Shown here: in pieces, positions 55,548 to 64,000 of the stretch
Layout: every line of letters starts with the position of its first letter
Numbering within the stretch: the first letter of the stretch is position 1
Source of the DNA: Streptomyces amritsarensis
GTDB taxonomy: Bacteria > Actinomycetota > Actinomycetes > Streptomycetales > Streptomycetaceae
DNA length: 64,000 nucleotides
Direction of reading: 5' to 3'
NCBI RefSeq assembly: GCF_001953875.1
Contig: NZ_MQUR01000012.1
Coordinates: 1-64,000 of the forward strand
Program-made: the position numbers and the translations under genes
Notes under the pieces: generated by a model
The model's database searches: none
Told to the model about the DNA's origin: nothing
The model's input: only the letters and a program-made list of their open reading frames with translations

Positions 55548-56831
55548 TCAGGCCGTCGCGGCCAGGGCCGTGACCAGGACCGGGGTCACCTGCTCGATCT
55601 GCCACGGCCGGGCGCCGTGCAGGGCCAGGGCCTGGGCCACCGCGTCGGCCTCCAGCCGCTGCGGGGGCTCCCAGCACAGGCGGCGGACCGTGTCCGGGGT
55701 GATCAGGTTCTCCTGGGGCAGGTTCAGCTGCTCCGCCAGCGCCGAGACCGCGGTGCGGGCCGCGGCCAGCCGGGCCGCGGCGGCCGGGTCCTTGTCGGCC
55801 CAGGAGCGCGGCGGGGGCGGTCCGGCCGGGGTCGCGCCCGGCTGCGGCAGCTCGTTCTCGGGCAGCGCCTTCGCCCGGTCCACGGCGGCCATCCACTGGT
55901 CGAGCTGGCGGCGGCCCATCCGCTGCCCGTAGCCGGGCAGGGCCGAGAGGGTGTGCACGTTCGCGGGCAGCGCGAGCGCGGCCTCGACGATCGCGGCGTC
56001 GCCCAGCACCTTGCCCGGCGACACGTCGCGCCGCTGCGCGATCCGGTCCCGGGACTCCCACAGCTCCCGTACGACGGCCATCTGCCGGCGGCGGCGCACC
56101 TTGTGCATCCCGGACGTACGGCGCCACGGATCCTTGCGGGGCGGCGCCGGGGGAGCGGCGGCGATGGCGTCGAACTCCTGCCGGGCCCACTCCAGCTTGC
56201 CCTGCCGGTCCAGCTCCTTCTCCAGGGCGTCCCGCAGGTCCACCAGCAGCTCCACGTCCAGGGCGGCGTAGCGCAGCCACGGCTCGGGCAGCGGGCGGGT
56301 GGACCAGTCGACGGCGGAGTGGCCCTTCTCCAGGGCGTAGCCGAGAACGCTCTCGACCATCGCGCCGAGTCCGACGCGCGGGAAGCCGGCGAGCCGGCCC
56401 GCCAGCTCGGTGTCGAACAGCGAGGTGGGAACCATGCCTATTTCGCGCAGGCACGGCAGGTCCTGGGTGGCGGCGTGCAGGATCCACTCGGTGCCGGAGA
56501 GGGCCTCGCCCAGCGCGGACAGGTCGGGGCAGCCCACCGGGTCGATCAGGGCGGACCCGGCACCCTCGCGGCGCAGCTGCACGAGGTAGGCGCGCTGGCC
56601 GTAGCGGTATCCGGAGGCGCGTTCGGCGTCGACGGCCACGGGGCCGGTGCCGGCGGCGAAGGCGGCGACCACCTCGGCGAGGGCGTCCGCGTCGGCGACC
56701 ACCGGCGGAATCCCCTCACGGGGCTCCAGCAAAGGAATCGGCACCCCACCGGGCGGAACAACGACGTCGTCCGGGGGGCCGCCCCCGGTGGTGGTGCGCA
56801 GGTCTGCTGCGGTCTCTTGGGCGTCGGTCAC
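55548..56831 (-). CDS. rnd: ribonuclease D
   Basis: The 427-residue protein has the DEDDy 3'-5' exonuclease core (VAVDAERASGYRY with the first Asp-Glu pair, LHAATQDLPCL, and YAALDVELL with the last Asp) in residues 50-220. An HRDC domain follows near 240-310. It trims structured RNA 3' ends. The start codon lies 84 bp from the whiI stop on the same strand. From memory this position is SCO6028. Confidence 0.92.
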   Translation of the reverse strand: MTDAQETAADLRTTTGGGPPDDVVVPPGGVPIPLLEPREGIPPVVADADALAEVVAAFAAGTGPVAVDAERASGYRYGQRAYLVQLRREGAGSALIDPVGCPDLSALGEALSGTEWILHAATQDLPCLREIGMVPTSLFDTELAGRLAGFPRVGLGAMVESVLGYALEKGHSAVDWSTRPLPEPWLRYAALDVELLVDLRDALEKELDRQGKLEWARQEFDAIAAAPPAPPRKDPWRRTSGMHKVRRRRQMAVVRELWESRDRIAQRRDVSPGKVLGDAAIVEAALALPANVHTLSALPGYGQRMGRRQLDQWMAAVDRAKALPENELPQPGATPAGPPPPRSWADKDPAAAARLAAARTAVSALAEQLNLPQENLITPDTVRRLCWEPPQRLEADAVAQALALHGARPWQIEQVTPVLVTALAATA

Positions 56832-56956
56832 CGGTCAAGGGTATCCGTGTATACGACGCGCCCGTCGCCGGAACGTTCCGTCGACGGGCGCGGTGAGTAC
56901 GCGGGAAGTTTTCCGTGGGTATTGCCGGACGTGTATTCGTGCGCTCCGGCCCGCGT

Positions 56957-57619
56957 TCAGTGGATGATCCCGGTCCGCAGGGCCACGGCGACCATTCCGG
57001 CGCGGTCACCGGTGCCCAGCTTGCGGGCGATGCGGGCGAGGTGGGACTTGACGGTCAGGGCGGACAGGCCCATCGAGACGCCGATGGCCTTGTTGGACTG
57101 GCCCTCCGCGACGAGGCGCAGGACCTCGACCTCGCGGCCGGAGAGCTCCCGGTAGCCGCCCGGGTGGCTCGGGGCACCCGGGGGGCGGCGGTGCATGCGG
57201 GCGGCGGCAGCGCCGATGGGGGCGGCGCCGGGCCGGGTGGGGAGCCCGATGTTGGTCCGGGTACCGGTGACGACGTAGCCCTTCACGCCGCCCGCGAGGG
57301 CGTTGCGCACGGCGCCGATGTCGTCGGCGGCGGACAGGGCCAGGCCGTTCGGCCAGCCTGCGGCGCGGGTCTCGGAGAGCAGGGTGAGACCGGAACCGTC
57401 GGGCAGGTGTACGTCGGCCACGCAGATGTCGCGCGGGCTGCCGACGCGGGGGCGGGCCTCCGCGATGGACGACGCCTCGATCACATCACGGACTCCGAGG
57501 GCCCACAGATGGCGGGTCACGGTGGAACGGACGCGCGGGTCGGCCACGACGACCATGGCCGTCGGCTTGTTCGGGCGGTAGGCGACCAGGCTTGCGGGCT
57601 GCTCGAGAAGAACGGACAC
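56957..57619 (-). CDS. whiI: orphan response regulator WhiI
   Basis: The 220-residue protein has an atypical receiver domain (about 20-125) and a LuxR/NarL-type HTH (ELSGREVEVLRLVAEGQSNKAI...). A phosphorylatable-looking Asp69 is present in VADVHLPDGSG, but the usual acidic pair near the N-terminus is reduced to one Asp (Asp27 in VVADPR). WhiI of S. coelicolor (SCO6029) is known for such an incomplete pocket; it heterodimerises with BldM and is needed for spore septation. No histidine kinase is adjacent. The GTG has AGGAGG five bases upstream. Confidence 0.9.
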   Translation of the reverse strand: MSVLLEQPASLVAYRPNKPTAMVVVADPRVRSTVTRHLWALGVRDVIEASSIAEARPRVGSPRDICVADVHLPDGSGLTLLSETRAAGWPNGLALSAADDIGAVRNALAGGVKGYVVTGTRTNIGLPTRPGAAPIGAAAARMHRRPPGAPSHPGGYRELSGREVEVLRLVAEGQSNKAIGVSMGLSALTVKSHLARIARKLGTGDRAGMVAVALRTGIIH

Positions 57620-57882
57620 CTAGGCCTCCTGGGGGAGTGGCGGGACGGCCGGCTCGGGGAAGGAAGCCGGTGCGAACCGTGCGGATGGTCACTGACTCCT
57701 TCGGCACGTCACCCGCCCGGCTTTAGAGAATGATCACGATTTGGTGAGTAACAATTCGGGCAATTCGGACGCACGATCGATCATCGGGTGATCAGAAGCC
57801 CACAACGGAGGCCGGGTTGTGACACTCGCTCGCGGGCTTCGGCCGGGCGTTCCCCGCCCGTGGCGGCCGGACGGCCCCGTGC
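57620..57882. promoter_or_regulatory. upstream region of whiI
   Basis: The 263-bp gap between DUF3000 and whiI genes, both on the minus strand, contains the whiI promoter. An AT-richer patch lies at 57724-57770. No protein-coding signal is seen and I could not identify a BldM or WhiA/B site with confidence. Confidence 0.45.
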
Positions 57883-58539
57883 CTACGGGTGGTGCGGACC
57901 GCGGCGCTGTGGCAGGGAGACCACACCCGTCGCCGTGTCCGTCGGACCCACCGGCGGCAGCCCCGCGATCTGGCAGATCAGTTCGCACCACGCCGACAGG
58001 TGCGCCGAGGTGTCCGGCACCCCGCCCACCCCTTCGCGCGGCGTCCAGGAGGCCCTGATCTCGATCTGCGTCGCCGGCCGCCGCTCCGCGAGCCCGCCGA
58101 AGTAGTGCGAGCTCGCCATGGTCACCGTCCCGCTCGCCTCCCCGTAGGCCAGCCCGCGCGCCTGAAGCGCCCCCGTCAGCCAGGACCAGCACACCTCCGG
58201 CAGCAGCGGGTCCGCGGCCATCTCGGGCTCCAGCTCCGCCCGCACGAGCGTCACCAGCCGGAAGGTGCCGTGCCAGGCGTCGTGGCCGGCCGGATCGTGG
58301 AGCAGGATGAGCCGGCCGTCGGCGAGGTCGTCCTCCCCGTCCACCACCGCGGCCTCCAGCGCGTAGGCGTACGGGGCCAGCCGCTGGGGCGGCTTCGTCG
58401 GATCGATCTCGACCCCCGGGCGCAGCCGGGCCTTCTTCAACCCTTCGACCGCCCGGCGGAACGGGAGTGGGACGGAGTTCTCCTTCGCACTGTCCGTACC
58501 GTCGGCGCCATCTGAAAATCGTCCCTGAGCCGCAGCCAT
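57883..58539 (-). CDS. DUF3000 family protein
   Basis: The 218-residue soluble protein fits DUF3000, an actinobacterial family without known function: [21 protein letters not shown] near 30, [13 protein letters not shown] near 55 and [20 protein letters not shown] near the end. It is divergent from hemE with a 91-bp gap, a neighbourhood conserved in Streptomyces (SCO6030-SCO6031 by memory). The ATG at 58539 was chosen; the frame is open further but lies antisense to hemE. Confidence 0.85.
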   Translation of the reverse strand: MAAAQGRFSDGADGTDSAKENSVPLPFRRAVEGLKKARLRPGVEIDPTKPPQRLAPYAYALEAAVVDGEDDLADGRLILLHDPAGHDAWHGTFRLVTLVRAELEPEMAADPLLPEVCWSWLTGALQARGLAYGEASGTVTMASSHYFGGLAERRPATQIEIRASWTPREGVGGVPDTSAHLSAWCELICQIAGLPPVGPTDTATGVVSLPQRRGPHHP

Positions 58540-58630
58540 GCGGGGAAGACTAGGCGGTATGTGCGGCCGTACGGCGCAGGGACACCCGCGCCGGGGCGGG
58601 CACTTCTTCATACGTGCGAAGATTTGGGTC

Positions 58631-59695
58631 GTGAGCGCCAACGACAGCCCCAAGGGCCAGCCGAGCCAGACGTACGATTCCGCCTTCCTCAAGGCGTGCC
58701 GGCGGGAACCGGTGCCGCACACGCCGGTGTGGTTCATGCGGCAGGCCGGGCGCTCCCTCCCCGAATACCGCAAGGTCCGCGAGGGCACCGCGATGCTCGA
58801 GTCCTGCATGCGGCCCGACCTGGTCACCGAGATCACCATGCAGCCGGTGCGGCGCCACAACGTCGACGCGGCGATCTTCTTCTCCGACATCGTGGTCCCG
58901 CTCAAGGCCATCGGTGTCGACCTGGACATCAAGCCGGGCGTCGGCCCCGTCGTCGCCCAGCCGATCCGCCGCCGCGAGGACCTCGCACAGCTGCGCGACC
59001 TCACCCCTGAGGACGTCTCGTACGTCACCGAGGCGATCGGCATGCTCACGAGTGAACTGGGCTCCACGCCGTTGATCGGTTTCGCGGGCGCGCCCTTCAC
59101 CCTCGCGAGCTACCTGGTCGAAGGCGGCCCGTCGAAGAACCACGAGCACACCAAGGCCCTCATGTACGGGGACCCGCAGCTCTGGGCGGACCTGCTCGAC
59201 CGCCTCGCGGAGATCACCTCCGCCTTCCTGAAGGTCCAGATCGAGGCCGGCGCCTCCGCCGTCCAGCTCTTCGACTCCTGGGTCGGCGCGCTCGCCCCGG
59301 CGGACTACCGCCGCTCCGTCATGCCCGCCTCGGCGAAGGTCCTGCAGTCCGTCGCCTCCTACGGGGTCCCGCGGATCCACTTCGGCGTGGGCACGGGCGA
59401 GCTCCTCGGCCTGATGGGCGAGGCCGGCGCGGACGTCGTGGGCGTCGACTACCGCGTCGCGCTCGACGAGGCGGCCCGCCGGGTCGGCCCGGGCAAGGCC
59501 CTCCAGGGCAACCTGGACCCGGCCGTGCTCTTCTCCACCACGGAGGCGGTCGAGGCCAAGACGGACGAGGTCCTCGCGGCGGCCGCCGGCCTGGAGGGCC
59601 ACGTCTTCAACCTCGGCCACGGCGTCCTCCCGACGACCGACCCCGAGGCCCTGACCCGCCTGGTGGACTACGTCCACACCAAGACGCAGCGCTAG
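58631..59695 (+). CDS. hemE: uroporphyrinogen decarboxylase
   Basis: The 354-residue enzyme converts uroporphyrinogen III to coproporphyrinogen III. Signature segments are [16 protein letters not shown] near residue 30, the Asp in [13 protein letters not shown] and [16 protein letters not shown]. The GTG at 58631 is followed by the family start; the frame upstream is Arg-rich and dissimilar. It forms a heme block with the hemY-type oxidase and hemQ to its right. Confidence 0.95.
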   Translation: MSANDSPKGQPSQTYDSAFLKACRREPVPHTPVWFMRQAGRSLPEYRKVREGTAMLESCMRPDLVTEITMQPVRRHNVDAAIFFSDIVVPLKAIGVDLDIKPGVGPVVAQPIRRREDLAQLRDLTPEDVSYVTEAIGMLTSELGSTPLIGFAGAPFTLASYLVEGGPSKNHEHTKALMYGDPQLWADLLDRLAEITSAFLKVQIEAGASAVQLFDSWVGALAPADYRRSVMPASAKVLQSVASYGVPRIHFGVGTGELLGLMGEAGADVVGVDYRVALDEAARRVGPGKALQGNLDPAVLFSTTEAVEAKTDEVLAAAAGLEGHVFNLGHGVLPTTDPEALTRLVDYVHTKTQR

Positions 59696-59706
59696 TGCTG
59701 TGACCG

Positions 59707-59749
59707 GGCCCCGGGGAGCAGGCGCCCGCGGCACCTGCCCCCCGGCCCC
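59707..59749. terminator. bidirectional terminator between hemE and flavoprotein gene
   Basis: GGCCCCGGGGAGCAGG and CCTGCCCCCCGGCCCC pair at 13 of 16 positions around an 11-base loop, between two convergent stops. Confidence 0.7.
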
Positions 59750-59755
59750 GGACGG

Positions 59756-61138
59756 CTACACCCCCGCCGCGCGGACCGCGGAGACCGCCTTGCGGGCCGC
59801 CACCAGCACCGGGTCCCAGACCGGGGAGAACGGCGGGGCGTAGCCGAGGTCGAGCGAGACCATCCGGTCCACCGTCATACCTGCCGTGAGGGCCACCGCC
59901 GCGACGTCCACCCGCTTCGCGGAACCGGCGCCGCCGACGATCTGCACGCCCAGGAGCCGGCCCGTCCGGCGTTCCGCCAGCATCTTCACCGTCATCTCCG
60001 CCGCCCGCGGGTAGTAGCCCGCCGTGTTGGTGGAGGTGATGGTGGCCGTCACGAAGCGCAGGCCCGCCTCCAGCGCGTCCCGCTCGCGCAGCCCCGTACG
60101 GGCGATCTCCAGGTCGCAGACCTTGCTGACCGCCGTGCCGACCACGCCGGGGAAGGTCGCGTAGCCGCCGCCCACGCCCGAGCCGATGACCTGGCCGTGC
60201 TTGTTGGCGTGGGTGCCGAGCGGGATGTGCCGGGTGCGGCCCGCGACCAGGTCGAGGACCTCCACGCAGTCGCCGCCCGCCCAGATGTTCCCGTGGCCCC
60301 GCACGCGCATCGACAGGTCCGTGAGGATGCCGCCCGAGGGGCCGAGCGGGAGGCCGGCGGCGCGGGCCAGCGCCGTGCGCGGCTCCACGCCGATGCCGAG
60401 CACGACCACGTCCGCCGGATACTCCTCGCCGGCCGCCGTGACCACCGCGCGGGCCCGGCCCTCCTCGTCCGTGAGGACCTCGGTGACCTCCGCGCGCGCC
60501 ACCGTGACGATCCCCATGCGGTTCATCGCGGTGTGCACCAGCCCGCCCATGTCCGGGTCCAGCGTGGCCATCGGCTGCTCGCCCCGGTGCAGGACGGTCA
60601 CCTCGTAGCCGCGCAGCACCAGGGCCTCGGCCATCTCCACGCCGATGTACCCCGCGCCGACCACCACCGCCCGCCGGCCCGGCGTGCGCTCCAGCGCGTC
60701 CATGAGGCGCTGGCCGTCGTCCAGGGTCTGGATGCCGTGCACCCCGTGCGCCCCGATGCCGGGCAGGCGGGGGCGCACCGGCCGGGCGCCGGTGGCCAGG
60801 ACGAGCTTGTCGTAGGGCGTCCACGACTCGGATCCGCCGTCCAGATCGCGGGCGCGGACCCGGCACCCGGCCAGATCGAGCTCCACCACCTCCGTGCGGG
60901 TCCGCAGGTCGATGTCGCGGGCCCGGTGCTCCTCGGGGGTTCGGGCGATCAGGTCGTCGCGCTCGGCGACCAGACCGCCGACCCAGTACGGGATGCCGCA
61001 CGCCGAATAGGAGGTGAAACGGCCGCGCTCGAAGGCGACGATCTCCAGCTCCCCGGCGCCCTTGAGCCTGCGGGCCTGCGACGCGGCGGACATCCCCGCC
61101 GCGTCGCCCCCGACCACCACCAGTCGTTCCGTCGCCAT
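59756..61138 (-). CDS. CoA-disulfide reductase-like flavoprotein
   Basis: The 460-residue protein has FAD motif VVGGDAAGMSAA (8-19), an NAD(P)H motif VVVGAGYIGVEMAEAL near 158 and a second FAD GGD. A single redox cysteine lies in SYSACGIPYW, as in CoA-disulfide reductases and NADH oxidases/peroxidases, not the CxxxxC of glutathione-type enzymes. It may reduce CoA or mixed disulfides, persulfides or peroxide. Actinobacteria use mycothiol, so the physiological disulfide is uncertain. Confidence 0.87.
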   Translation of the reverse strand: MATERLVVVGGDAAGMSAASQARRLKGAGELEIVAFERGRFTSYSACGIPYWVGGLVAERDDLIARTPEEHRARDIDLRTRTEVVELDLAGCRVRARDLDGGSESWTPYDKLVLATGARPVRPRLPGIGAHGVHGIQTLDDGQRLMDALERTPGRRAVVVGAGYIGVEMAEALVLRGYEVTVLHRGEQPMATLDPDMGGLVHTAMNRMGIVTVARAEVTEVLTDEEGRARAVVTAAGEEYPADVVVLGIGVEPRTALARAAGLPLGPSGGILTDLSMRVRGHGNIWAGGDCVEVLDLVAGRTRHIPLGTHANKHGQVIGSGVGGGYATFPGVVGTAVSKVCDLEIARTGLRERDALEAGLRFVTATITSTNTAGYYPRAAEMTVKMLAERRTGRLLGVQIVGGAGSAKRVDVAAVALTAGMTVDRMVSLDLGYAPPFSPVWDPVLVAARKAVSAVRAAGV

Positions 61139-61196
61139 CGCCGTACCGCCCCTTCACCACCGTCGAATGGTGAACACGCTACGTGCGAACGCGCGT

Positions 61197-62204
61197 TCAG
61201 TCCTGCACGTCGGCCCCGGTGTCCTTGGCCGGGGCCTCGGCCGGCGGTGCCTTCCGCGCCGCCGGCAGCGGCACCCGCTTCGCGGTCAGGCCCGTCTTCG
61301 GACGCGCCGGCCGCCACCGCCGGTACAGCCGTACCAGGGCCGCCACCAGCGCGGCCGTCAGCAGGAACGGCAGGAGCGCCCCCAACGCCGCCAGCAGGTA
61401 GCGCAGGACCTTCGTGAAGACCTCCCAGCCGCCGCCCAGCGCACCGAGGAAGGTGGGCTCCTTCTCCTTCTCCTCCACCGCCGCGGGGGCGGGTTCGGAG
61501 ACCGTCAGCGTGATCGTGCCCATCGAGGTCTGGTCCTTCAGCGCCGTCCGCTGCGCCAGCAGCGACTCCAGGTCCGACTGGCGCCGGCTCAGCTCGCTCT
61601 CCAGCATCACCACCTCGCTCAGCGCCGAGGCCTTGCCCATCATCTCCCGCACCCGCGCCACGCTCGCCTGCTGCGAGGAGACACGGCTGTCGACGTCGGC
61701 GACCTTCTCCGTGACGTCCTGCGCGTCGACCTTGCGGTGCAGCAGCTTCCCGCTGCCCTCCATGGCGCCGAGCACGGCGTCGTAGCGCTCCCCGGGCACC
61801 CGCAGGGTCACCGTCGAGGTCATCCGGCCGTCCTTGCCGCGCTGGGTCGACTCGTTGCCGACGTAGCCGCCCGCGCCGTCGGCCGCGGTGCGGGCGGCCG
61901 CGAGGGTCTTCTGGACGTCGGCCGTCTCGATGCCGAGCGTCGCCGTGCGGATGACGTTCGGGCGGACCGCGACCGGCGCCCCGTCGTTCTTGGCGGCCGA
62001 CCCCGCGGACCCCGCCGGGGCCGGGGCCGCCGCGGCGCCCGCCGCCCCCTCGCCGGCCTTCCCGTCCGCCGCGGGCGGTGCGACCGCCGCCTTGTCGCTC
62101 GCCGAGCCCTGGCCGTCCGCCCCGCAGCCGGTGAGCGCGAGGACCCCGGTGAGGGAGAGGGCGGCCAGGGCCGCCGCGGAACGGTGTCTGCTGATGCTGC
62201 GCAC
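61197..62204 (-). CDS. DUF4349 family lipoprotein
   Basis: The 335-residue protein has a lipoprotein signal (LALTGC, Cys near 29), an Ala/Gly/Pro-rich linker (30-75), a DUF4349 domain (about 80-250) with a coiled coil around ASVARVREMMGKASALSEVV, and a membrane helix near 275-300 before a basic tail. It is thus anchored at both ends, outside the cytoplasm. Function is unknown. The GTG at 62204 was chosen as the nearest start before the signal peptide. Confidence 0.82.
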   Translation of the reverse strand: MRSISRHRSAAALAALSLTGVLALTGCGADGQGSASDKAAVAPPAADGKAGEGAAGAAAAPAPAGSAGSAAKNDGAPVAVRPNVIRTATLGIETADVQKTLAAARTAADGAGGYVGNESTQRGKDGRMTSTVTLRVPGERYDAVLGAMEGSGKLLHRKVDAQDVTEKVADVDSRVSSQQASVARVREMMGKASALSEVVMLESELSRRQSDLESLLAQRTALKDQTSMGTITLTVSEPAPAAVEEKEKEPTFLGALGGGWEVFTKVLRYLLAALGALLPFLLTAALVAALVRLYRRWRPARPKTGLTAKRVPLPAARKAPPAEAPAKDTGADVQD

Positions 62205-62342
62205 GCTGTGAACCCCCGATGATCGGCTGGTGTTGCCGTTTCGACGTACAGGGTGCCGCCGCGGGTTTCGCACACGCGGTTCCGGGCCGGTCCCGATGAG
62301 GTCACGGTCCGGCCTCGGTGATCGGTCTGAGACGATGTGGCC

Positions 62343-63842
62343 ATGCACGAAGCGGACATGCGTACGGATCGGCCGGGGACGCCCACCCGGCCCGCCGGCT
62401 CCCCCGGCCACGTCGTCGTCGTCGGCGGCGGGATCGCGGGCCTCGCGGCGGCCCACCGGCTGCTCGCCGAAGGCGCCCGCGTCACGCTGCTGGAGGCCGG
62501 AGCCAGGCTCGGCGGCAAGCTGTACTCCGGCGAGCTGGCGGGTGCCCGGGTGGACCTCGGCGCCGAGTCCATGCTCGCCCGCCGCCCCGAGGCCGTCGCC
62601 CTCGCCGAGGCCGTGGGCCTCGCCGACGCCGTGCAGCCGCCCGCCACCGCCACCGCCCACCTGTGGACCCGCGGCGCGCTGCGGCCGATGCCGCGCGGCC
62701 ACGTCATGGGCGTCCCCGGCGACCTCGGACCCCTCGCCGCCTCCGGCGTCCTCTCCGCCGAGGGCCTGGCCCGTATCGAGGCCGAGCGGACGCTGCCGCC
62801 CGCCGAGATCGGCGAGGACGTCGCCGTCGGCGCCTACGTGGCCGCCCGCCTCGGCCGCGAGGTCGTCGACCGGCTCGTGGAACCGCTGCTCGGCGGGGTC
62901 TACGCGGGCGACGCCTACCGCATCTCCATGCGGGCCGCGGTGCCCCAGCTCTTCGAAGTCGCCCGCACGCACGCCCTGCTGGGCGACGGCGTACGCGAAC
63001 TGCAGCGCAGGGCGCAGGGCGGACCCCAGCAGGCCGGCCCGGTCTTCGCCGGCATCGACGGCGGCATCGGACGCCTCCCGCTCGCCGTGGCCGACGCCTG
63101 CCGCAAGGCCGGCGCGCGGATCGTCACCGGCGCCCCCGTGCGCGAGCTCCTCCGTACGGCTGAAGGCTGGCGGGTCGTTTCCGCCGCGGAGACCCTCGCA
63201 GCGGACGGCGTCGTCCTGGCCGTCCCGGCCGGGCCCGCCGCCCGACTGCTGGACACCCTCGCGCCGGCCGCCGCGGCCGAGCTGGACCAGGTCGAATACG
63301 CCTCGATGGCGCTGGTCACGATGGCCTTCCGGCGCACCGACCTGCCGGCGGCCGTCTCCGGCGGCGGCGCCAGCGGCTTCCTCGTGCCGCCCGTCGACGG
63401 CCGGACCATCAAGGCGTCCACCTTCTCCAGCAGCAAGTGGGCCTGGGCCGGCCGGGACCCCGACCTCTTCCTGCTGCGCACCTCCGTCGGCCGGTACGGC
63501 GACGAGCGCGACCTCGAGCGCGAGGACGGCGAACTCGTCGAGGTGTCCCTCGCCGACCTCGGCGAGGCCGTGGGACTGACGGCCCGTCCCGTCGCCTCCA
63601 CCGTCACCCGCTGGGACGGCGGGCTGCCCCAGTACCCCGTCGGCCACCTCGCCCGGGTCGCCCGGATCCGCGGCGCGGTCGAGGCCCTGCCCGGCCTCGC
63701 GGTGTGCGGCGCGCTCTACGACGGGGTGGGCATTCCGGCCTGCGTCGCGAGCGCCGGACGGGCCGCGGACGCGGTGATCGCCTCGCTCGCCGCGCGTACG
63801 GCACCCCTGGCTCCGACCACTGATCAGCGCACGGGACAATAG
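62343..63842 (+). CDS. hemY: protoporphyrinogen/coproporphyrinogen oxidase (HemY/CgoX type)
   Basis: The 499-residue flavoprotein has the FAD motif VVVGGGIAGLAAAHRL near residue 25, GARLGGKL and a C-terminal CGALYDGVGIPACVASG-like segment that closes the FAD site. With hemQ directly downstream it should oxidise coproporphyrinogen III to coproporphyrin III in the coproporphyrin-dependent heme pathway of Gram-positive bacteria. Start is ATG 62343 or GTG 62337 in the same frame. It is divergent from the DUF4349 gene. Confidence 0.92.
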   Translation: MHEADMRTDRPGTPTRPAGSPGHVVVVGGGIAGLAAAHRLLAEGARVTLLEAGARLGGKLYSGELAGARVDLGAESMLARRPEAVALAEAVGLADAVQPPATATAHLWTRGALRPMPRGHVMGVPGDLGPLAASGVLSAEGLARIEAERTLPPAEIGEDVAVGAYVAARLGREVVDRLVEPLLGGVYAGDAYRISMRAAVPQLFEVARTHALLGDGVRELQRRAQGGPQQAGPVFAGIDGGIGRLPLAVADACRKAGARIVTGAPVRELLRTAEGWRVVSAAETLAADGVVLAVPAGPAARLLDTLAPAAAAELDQVEYASMALVTMAFRRTDLPAAVSGGGASGFLVPPVDGRTIKASTFSSSKWAWAGRDPDLFLLRTSVGRYGDERDLEREDGELVEVSLADLGEAVGLTARPVASTVTRWDGGLPQYPVGHLARVARIRGAVEALPGLAVCGALYDGVGIPACVASAGRAADAVIASLAARTAPLAPTTDQRTGQ

Positions 63843-63846
63843 GCAC

Positions 63847-64000
63847 ATGACTGCACCAGAGAAGATTCCCAACGCGGGGAAGAAGGCGAAGGACCTCAAC
63901 GAGGTCATCCGCTACACCCTGTGGTCCGTCTTCAAGCTGAAGGACGTCCTGCCCGAGGACCGCACCGGCTTCGCCGACGAGGTCCAGGAGCTGTTCGACC
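63847..64000 (+). CDS. hemQ: coproheme decarboxylase HemQ (3' partial)
   Basis: The window ends after 51 codons. The N-terminus MTAPEKIPNAGKKAKDLNEV followed by IRYTLWSVFKL is the usual start of the chlorite-dismutase-like HemQ/ChdC of actinobacteria. HemQ decarboxylates coproheme to heme b in the last step of the pathway. It begins four bases after the hemY stop, so the two are cotranscribed. Confidence 0.9.
   Translation, partial: MTAPEKIPNAGKKAKDLNEVIRYTLWSVFKLKDVLPEDRTGFADEVQELFD

Overview
The window is high-GC actinobacterial DNA with strong G/C bias at third codon positions, frequent GTG starts, GTGA/ATGA stop-start overlaps and GC-rich hairpin terminators. Gene content and order point to Streptomyces. 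The run murA2 - acnA - ngcEFG - rok7B7 - xylFGH - dxs - fadBA - rnd - whiI - DUF3000 - hemE - hemY - hemQ matches, from memory, the SCO5998-SCO6042 neighbourhood of S. coelicolor. Sporulation (whiI) and N-acetylglucosamine uptake genes fit that genus.

Left part (1 to about 26.6 kb, more variable). Positions 1-5535 hold a catabolic operon for hydroxyproline/proline-type imino acids: an FAD dehydrogenase subunit cut by the window edge, a DapA-family deaminase, two adjacent proline-racemase-family enzymes and an ornithine-cyclodeaminase-family reductase. A GntR/FadR regulator follows at 5607. After an arylamine N-acetyltransferase comes a five-gene Dpp-type peptide importer (7739-13451). A dipeptidyl-peptidase-IV-like S9 peptidase lies at 17174-19231. 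A GTGA-N4-TCAC-like palindrome precedes the deaminase, the GntR gene, the importer and the peptidase, which suggests one regulon that cleaves proline/hydroxyproline peptides, imports them and degrades the imino acid. Between these lie a three-gene set resembling a type VII secretion substrate cassette with a lysozyme-like domain (13572-15614), an HxlR/DoxX pair, and a deleted IS701-type transposase remnant. Further right are an MFS exporter, a minus-strand gene string (GNAT, small ORF, P450, unknown, FBP-type zinc protein), an AraC-type regulator, a PAP2-like membrane protein and an unlabelled 53-residue Cys/His protein.

Right part (26.7-64 kb, conserved core). An HTH-MurA fusion has a palindrome in front of it. 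A MarR gene and a haloalkane-dehalogenase-like gene are divergent across repeated operators. Aconitase has an iron-box-like site and a second palindrome upstream. The ngcEFG importer is preceded by a DasR-type site. A P-type Mg2+ ATPase gene has a long structured leader with a mini-ORF. rok7B7 and the xylose importer xylFGH follow, then dxs, an amino acid permease, an LCP cell wall enzyme, the fadBA beta-oxidation pair, an alpha/beta hydrolase, RNase D, whiI, a DUF3000 gene, hemE, a CoA-disulfide-reductase-like flavoprotein, a DUF4349 lipoprotein, the hemY-type oxidase, and the first 51 codons of hemQ at the right edge.

No rRNA, tRNA, CRISPR array or replication origin was seen. All reading was by eye. 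Family names rest on recognised motifs and remembered family features, not on database searches.
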